A program made the position numbers and the translations under genes. This document shows, piece by piece, positions 60,948 through 64,000 of a DNA stretch of 64,000 nt. Origin of the DNA: Tabrizicola fusiformis (GTDB lineage: Bacteria > Pseudomonadota > Alphaproteobacteria > Rhodobacterales > Rhodobacteraceae); assembly GCF_013328815.1 (NCBI RefSeq), contig NZ_JABUHN010000008.1:1-64000 (forward strand), read 5' to 3'. How positions within the stretch are numbered: the stretch's first letter is position 1; each line of letters starts with the position of its first letter. Below the pieces are notes generated by a model. The model saw nothing but the letters and a program-made list of their open reading frames with translations, was not told the DNA's origin and did no database searches.

Positions 60948-61898
60948 TTGCGCGACCTCAAGCTTCCCGCCGAGCGTCACCCCGAAAAGGCGCACCGGCC
61001 CGACAACGCCCAACCGAAAAAGCCGGACTGGATTCGCGTCAAAGCGCCGACCTCGGAAGGCTACAAGCAGACGCGCGACATCCTGAAGTCGAAAAAGCTG
61101 GTGACGGTCTGCGAAGAGGCAGGCTGCCCCAATGTCGGCGAATGCTGGAGCCAAGGTCACGCCACCATGATGATCATGGGCGAGATTTGCACCCGTGGCT
61201 GTTCCTTCTGCAACATCGCCACCGGCAAGCCCAATGCGCTGGACGCGTTCGAGCCGGGCAAGGTCGCCCATGCCGTCAGCGAGCTGGGCCTGAAACATGT
61301 CGTGGTGACCAGCGTGGACCGCGACGACCTCAAGGATGGCGGGGCCGAACATTTCGCCCAGACCATCCGCGCCATCCGCCACCGCAGCCCGGGCACCACC
61401 ATTGAAATCCTGACTCCCGATTTCCTGAAATGCGCCCCCGAGGCGCTGGAACAGGTGGTCGCGGCCAAACCGGATGTGTTCAACCACAACCTTGAAACCG
61501 TTCCGGGGCTTTATCCCACCGTCCGCCCCGGCGCGCGGTATTTCCACAGCCTGCGGCTGTTGCAGCGGGTCAAGGAACTGGACCCGACGATCTTCACCAA
61601 ATCCGGCATCATGGTGGGTCTGGGCGAAGACCGTCAGGGCGTGGGTCAGGTGATGGACGACATGCGGGCCGCCGATGTCGATTTCCTGACCATCGGCCAA
61701 TATCTGCAACCCACGCCGAAACATCACCGGGTGGACCGTTTCGTCACCCCCGATGAATTCAAAGCCTATGAAACCTCGGCCTATGGCAAGGGCTTCCTGA
61801 TGGTCTCGGCGACGCCACTGACCCGCTCAAGCTATCACGCGGGCGAGGATTTCGCGCAGTTGCGCGCGGCGCGGCTGGCGAAACTGGGCCGGACCTGA
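60948..61898 (+). CDS. lipA: Lipoyl synthase, TTG start
   Basis: A 316-residue radical SAM enzyme that inserts two sulfurs into octanoyl-protein to make lipoate. The auxiliary cluster cysteines are in [19 protein letters not shown] and the SAM cluster motif is [11 protein letters not shown] (C-x3-C-x2-C). The C-terminal RSSY cluster serine is in [11 protein letters not shown]. The frame is open far upstream, but the family N terminus [17 protein letters not shown] begins at TTG 60948, behind CAGGGGGA, so TTG is the start. Frames reported with earlier ATGs are overextended through aqpZ antisense. Confidence 0.95.
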   Translation: MRDLKLPAERHPEKAHRPDNAQPKKPDWIRVKAPTSEGYKQTRDILKSKKLVTVCEEAGCPNVGECWSQGHATMMIMGEICTRGCSFCNIATGKPNALDAFEPGKVAHAVSELGLKHVVVTSVDRDDLKDGGAEHFAQTIRAIRHRSPGTTIEILTPDFLKCAPEALEQVVAAKPDVFNHNLETVPGLYPTVRPGARYFHSLRLLQRVKELDPTIFTKSGIMVGLGEDRQGVGQVMDDMRAADVDFLTIGQYLQPTPKHHRVDRFVTPDEFKAYETSAYGKGFLMVSATPLTRSSYHAGEDFAQLRAARLAKLGRT

Positions 61899-61901
61899 GC
61901 G

Positions 61902-61925
61902 GGTCCGGCGCCCCTGCGCCGGACC
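61902..61925. terminator. Stem-loop between convergent lipA and nfeD-like gene
   Basis: GGTCCGGCGC, loop CCCT, GCGCCGGACC, a perfect 10-bp stem 3 bp after lipA. No clear T-run. Confidence 0.5.
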
Positions 61926-61935
61926 GCCCCTGTGG

Positions 61936-62205
61936 TCACTGGTCGTTGATGTCCTTGGTCCAGATCTTCACCTGATGCTTATGCACGCCCATCGTGGCGC
62001 GCAGCGCGAACCACGCCAGCAGCGACAGCGCGGCGAAGACCACCAGAAGAATCGGCAGGCTACCGCCCAGAAGGCCAATCGCCAGCAGTATCCCCGTTGC
62101 AACCGCGCCGATGGCAAAGCCAAGGAAGATGAAGCCGGGCGCAAGGATCTCAAGCACGCCCAGCGCGAAACCTGCCACCAGCCAGACCCACCAGACCGTC
62201 CACAT
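61936..62205 (-). CDS. Short NfeD-family membrane protein
   Basis: An 89-residue NfeD1b-type protein with two to three helices (WLVAGFALGVLEILAPGFIF, LGGSLPILLVVFAALSLLAW) and a small soluble tail. It overlaps the SPFH gene stop as TGATG, with GTG 62208 an alternative start. NfeD-SPFH pairs occur widely and act in membrane organisation and protease control. It lacks the C-terminal OB-fold and protease domain of long NfeD proteins. Confidence 0.87.
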   Translation of the reverse strand: MWTVWWVWLVAGFALGVLEILAPGFIFLGFAIGAVATGILLAIGLLGGSLPILLVVFAALSLLAWFALRATMGVHKHQVKIWTKDINDQ

Positions 62206-63086
62206 CACACACGCCCTTTCAGCATCTTGAAGGCATCGCCGAACGCCTCAAGCGCATTGGCGGGAACCAGAATGGTCTGCTTGCCCTGACCGCTTGCCAC
62301 CGCCTGCAAGGCTTCGACCTGTTTCAGCGCGACCTGAAACTGCGCCGCCTCAAGCCCGTTTTCCTTGATCGCCACGGCAATCACGCCGGTCGCATAGGCT
62401 TCGGCATCGGCTGTCACGCGGCGGGCCTTGGCGGCCTGCTCGGCCGAATAAAGGTCGGCATCGGCGGCCAGTTCGACCGAACGCTTCTTGCCCTCGGCCT
62501 CCATCACCTGCGCGCGGCGGGCGCGTTCGGCGTTCAGTTGCTGCAACATGGCGGCGCGGGTCTGTTCATCAAGGTTGACGTCCAGAATCTCGGCCCGGGT
62601 CACCTCGACCCCCCAGTCATCGACCATCGCCGTGACCTGATCGCGGACCCGTTCGATCAGTTGGGCGCGGTTCGACTGCACCTGATCCAGCTCCAGCTTG
62701 CCGATTTCCGACCGCACGATCCCGGCAACCGTGGTGGCAATGGCGCCGTCCACATCGCGGATGCGGTAGACGGTCTTTTCCGGTTCGGTGATGCGGTAGA
62801 ACACGCTGGTTTCCACCTTCACCAGCACGTTGTCGGCGGTGATGGCGTCCTGGCTGGCGGTGGGCAACTGGCGTTCCAGAATGGTGATCTTATGTGCCAC
62901 ACGGTCAAGGAAGGGCACCGTAAAGTTGATGCCCGGCCCCAGAACCGCGCGCAGGCGGCCGAACCGCTCGACCACGAATTTCTCGGATTGCGGCACAATG
63001 CGCACCGCCTTGAAGATGGCAATGATGATCAGGATCGCCAGCGCGAGGAATACCGCGTTGCCGCCCACGAGGTCTTGAATGTTCAT
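62205..63086 (-). CDS. SPFH/band 7 membrane protein (stomatin/QmcA type)
   Basis: A 293-residue stomatin-like protein. One N-terminal helix (AVFLALAILIIIAIFKAVRI), then the SPFH domain (about residues 25-210: SEKFVVERFGRLRAVLGPGI, ETSVFYRITEPEKTVYRIRD), then a coiled-coil-rich tail with ERARRAQVMEAEGKKRSVEL. AGGGGG precedes ATG 63086. It forms oligomeric scaffolds in the inner membrane and works with the short NfeD protein encoded next. Confidence 0.92.
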   Translation of the reverse strand: MNIQDLVGGNAVFLALAILIIIAIFKAVRIVPQSEKFVVERFGRLRAVLGPGINFTVPFLDRVAHKITILERQLPTASQDAITADNVLVKVETSVFYRITEPEKTVYRIRDVDGAIATTVAGIVRSEIGKLELDQVQSNRAQLIERVRDQVTAMVDDWGVEVTRAEILDVNLDEQTRAAMLQQLNAERARRAQVMEAEGKKRSVELAADADLYSAEQAAKARRVTADAEAYATGVIAVAIKENGLEAAQFQVALKQVEALQAVASGQGKQTILVPANALEAFGDAFKMLKGRV

Positions 63087-63296
63087 GTGAACCCCCTGAT
63101 GAAAAATCGGGGTCGCCCCCTTGCACCAAAGCTGCACCGAACCCGCCCGCTGCGCAAGAACCTGGGCGAGAACCCGGGGGGTCGGGTTTTCCGGCCCGGC
63201 CCCTCAGCGCGCTTGATCGGCGGGGCAAGCTGTAGCACTGTGACCAACAATTTAAGGCCGTTTCCCGGCAGGCGCCCCTTTATTTCCGAGGCCGCG

Positions 63297-64000
63297 ATGA
63301 GTGATTATGAGCTGACAGAAGAGTATCAGAAAAAGCTGGAAAGCTTTCTCACCGATATTCCGGCCTATGGCGGCGGCAAGCTGTCGTCGATGAAACCCGG
63401 GTCCAAGACGCTGACCCCGCCCTTCACCAAGGCGCAGGCGACCGAGTTGAAGGGCGTTCTCGAAGAGCCGGCGTTTCAGCGGTATACCGGCTACACCCAC
63501 CGCGGCCTGCTGGAGAAATGGTCCGATCCGGGCAACCGCACCACCACCTGCAACGAATTCTGCACCAAATGCGCCAATGCCATGGGCTATGTCGCCGAGG
63601 ACAAGAATGATGGCGTGGGCCGGTTCGACATCGCCGATTACCTGACGCGCATGGGCAAGGGCCATTGCTGGGTGCGCGCCGATGCCGGGCAGACGCCGGA
63701 ATATGGCGACATCTTCCGCGTCTTCGCGCCGTCGCCGGACCAGAACGGCGTGGCGACCAACCACATGGGGGTGGCGCTCTATTTCAAGGAAGGTTCGCTT
63801 TACACGGTGGAATCGGGTCAGGGCGGCCCCTCGACCGGCTTTGACGCGATCGAACGCAAGGTGCGCGGCTGGCCGGTGCCCGGAATTCAGGGCTGGGTCA
63901 GTATGCGCGCGCTGCTCGCCACCGGCAAACGGGTGGAATACTGGCAAGGCGGCTGGTGGGATGTGAAGATCGGCAAGACCGAACAATGGTATTACTACTT
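63297..64000 (+). CDS. Hypothetical protein with NlpC/CHAP-like motifs, 3' end outside window
   Basis: The frame runs from ATG 63297 to the window end (over 234 residues). No signal peptide is seen. Residues about 80-100 contain TTCNEFCTKCANAMGYV with several cysteines; a later segment has YGDIFRVFAPSPDQNG and then NHMGVALYFKEGSLYTVESG. A cysteine followed by G-D-I and then H-M-G-V recalls the Cys-His core of NlpC/P60 or CHAP peptidases, with VES as a possible third residue. Sequence similarity to a named family is not recognised. The absence of a leader with a wall-hydrolase-like core would fit an effector or an internal peptidase; both are guesses. Confidence 0.55.
   Translation, partial: MSDYELTEEYQKKLESFLTDIPAYGGGKLSSMKPGSKTLTPPFTKAQATELKGVLEEPAFQRYTGYTHRGLLEKWSDPGNRTTTCNEFCTKCANAMGYVAEDKNDGVGRFDIADYLTRMGKGHCWVRADAGQTPEYGDIFRVFAPSPDQNGVATNHMGVALYFKEGSLYTVESGQGGPSTGFDAIERKVRGWPVPGIQGWVSMRALLATGKRVEYWQGGWWDVKIGKTEQWYYY

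Overview
The window is high-GC alphaproteobacterial DNA, very probably from a denitrifying member of the Rhodobacteraceae/Paracoccaceae. The grounds are a Paracoccus-type norCBQDEF cluster ending tail to tail with an nnrR-type regulator, glutamate synthase genes gltB and gltD with a small secreted-protein gene between them, a TTG-started lipA, and an NDUFA9-like gene beside uppP. No 16S rRNA or phylogenetic marker set is present, so genus is not assigned. The window opens inside the end of an insertion sequence that has cut a HpcH/HpaI aldolase gene, and closes inside a protein with NlpC/CHAP-like features.

Layout. 1-0.5 kb: insertion-sequence end and aldolase remnant. 0.6-7.0 kb: nitric oxide reductase cluster, with a perfect TTAAC-N4-GTCAA Nnr box before norC and a small membrane protein diverging from it. 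7.0-28.1 kb: a large sugar and sugar-acid catabolic island. It holds a fuconolactonase-type amidohydrolase, a MalEFGK-type ABC importer, a mandelate-racemase-family dehydratase, a rhamnose-mutarotase-type protein, a Gfo/Idh oxidoreductase, a MaoC protein, a split UxaA-like dehydratase, a BDH2-like SDR and an FAH hydrolase. Around an IclR regulator follow a second MaoC protein, a beta-propeller lactonase, a class III CoA-transferase coupled to a signal-less binding-protein homologue, and a ribose-type ABC importer whose ATPase is split into two genes. The enzyme set matches non-phosphorylative L-fucose degradation to pyruvate and lactate, with extra CoA-type enzymes.

28.1-36.4 kb: an envelope or exopolysaccharide island: a secreted barrel-like protein, an OpgC-type membrane acyltransferase, an inner-membrane fusion of a degenerate GH18-like domain, a NodB deacetylase and a GT2 synthase, and a translationally coupled DUF3131 protein. 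An AT-rich spacer with three stacked inverted repeats lies inside it. 36.4-40.9 kb: cupin, FAD amine oxidase, family-5 binding protein and a divergent GlxA-type AraC regulator. 41.0-49.8 kb: core genes gltB, a secreted protein, gltD, uppP and an NDUFA9-like gene. 50.0 kb: tRNA-Leu(CAG) with its terminator.

50.2-60.8 kb: an amine/amino-acid module: RpiR regulator, PotDABC-like importer, DmpA-type peptidase, a 550-residue flavoenzyme of the tryptophan/lysine 2-monooxygenase type, a nitrilase-family amidase, a HpaI aldolase, a LysE exporter and an aquaporin. The monooxygenase and amidase together suggest conversion of an amino acid to an amide and then an acid. 60.9-64.0 kb: lipA, NfeD/SPFH pair and the partial protein. 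No CRISPR array, rRNA or prophage was seen.
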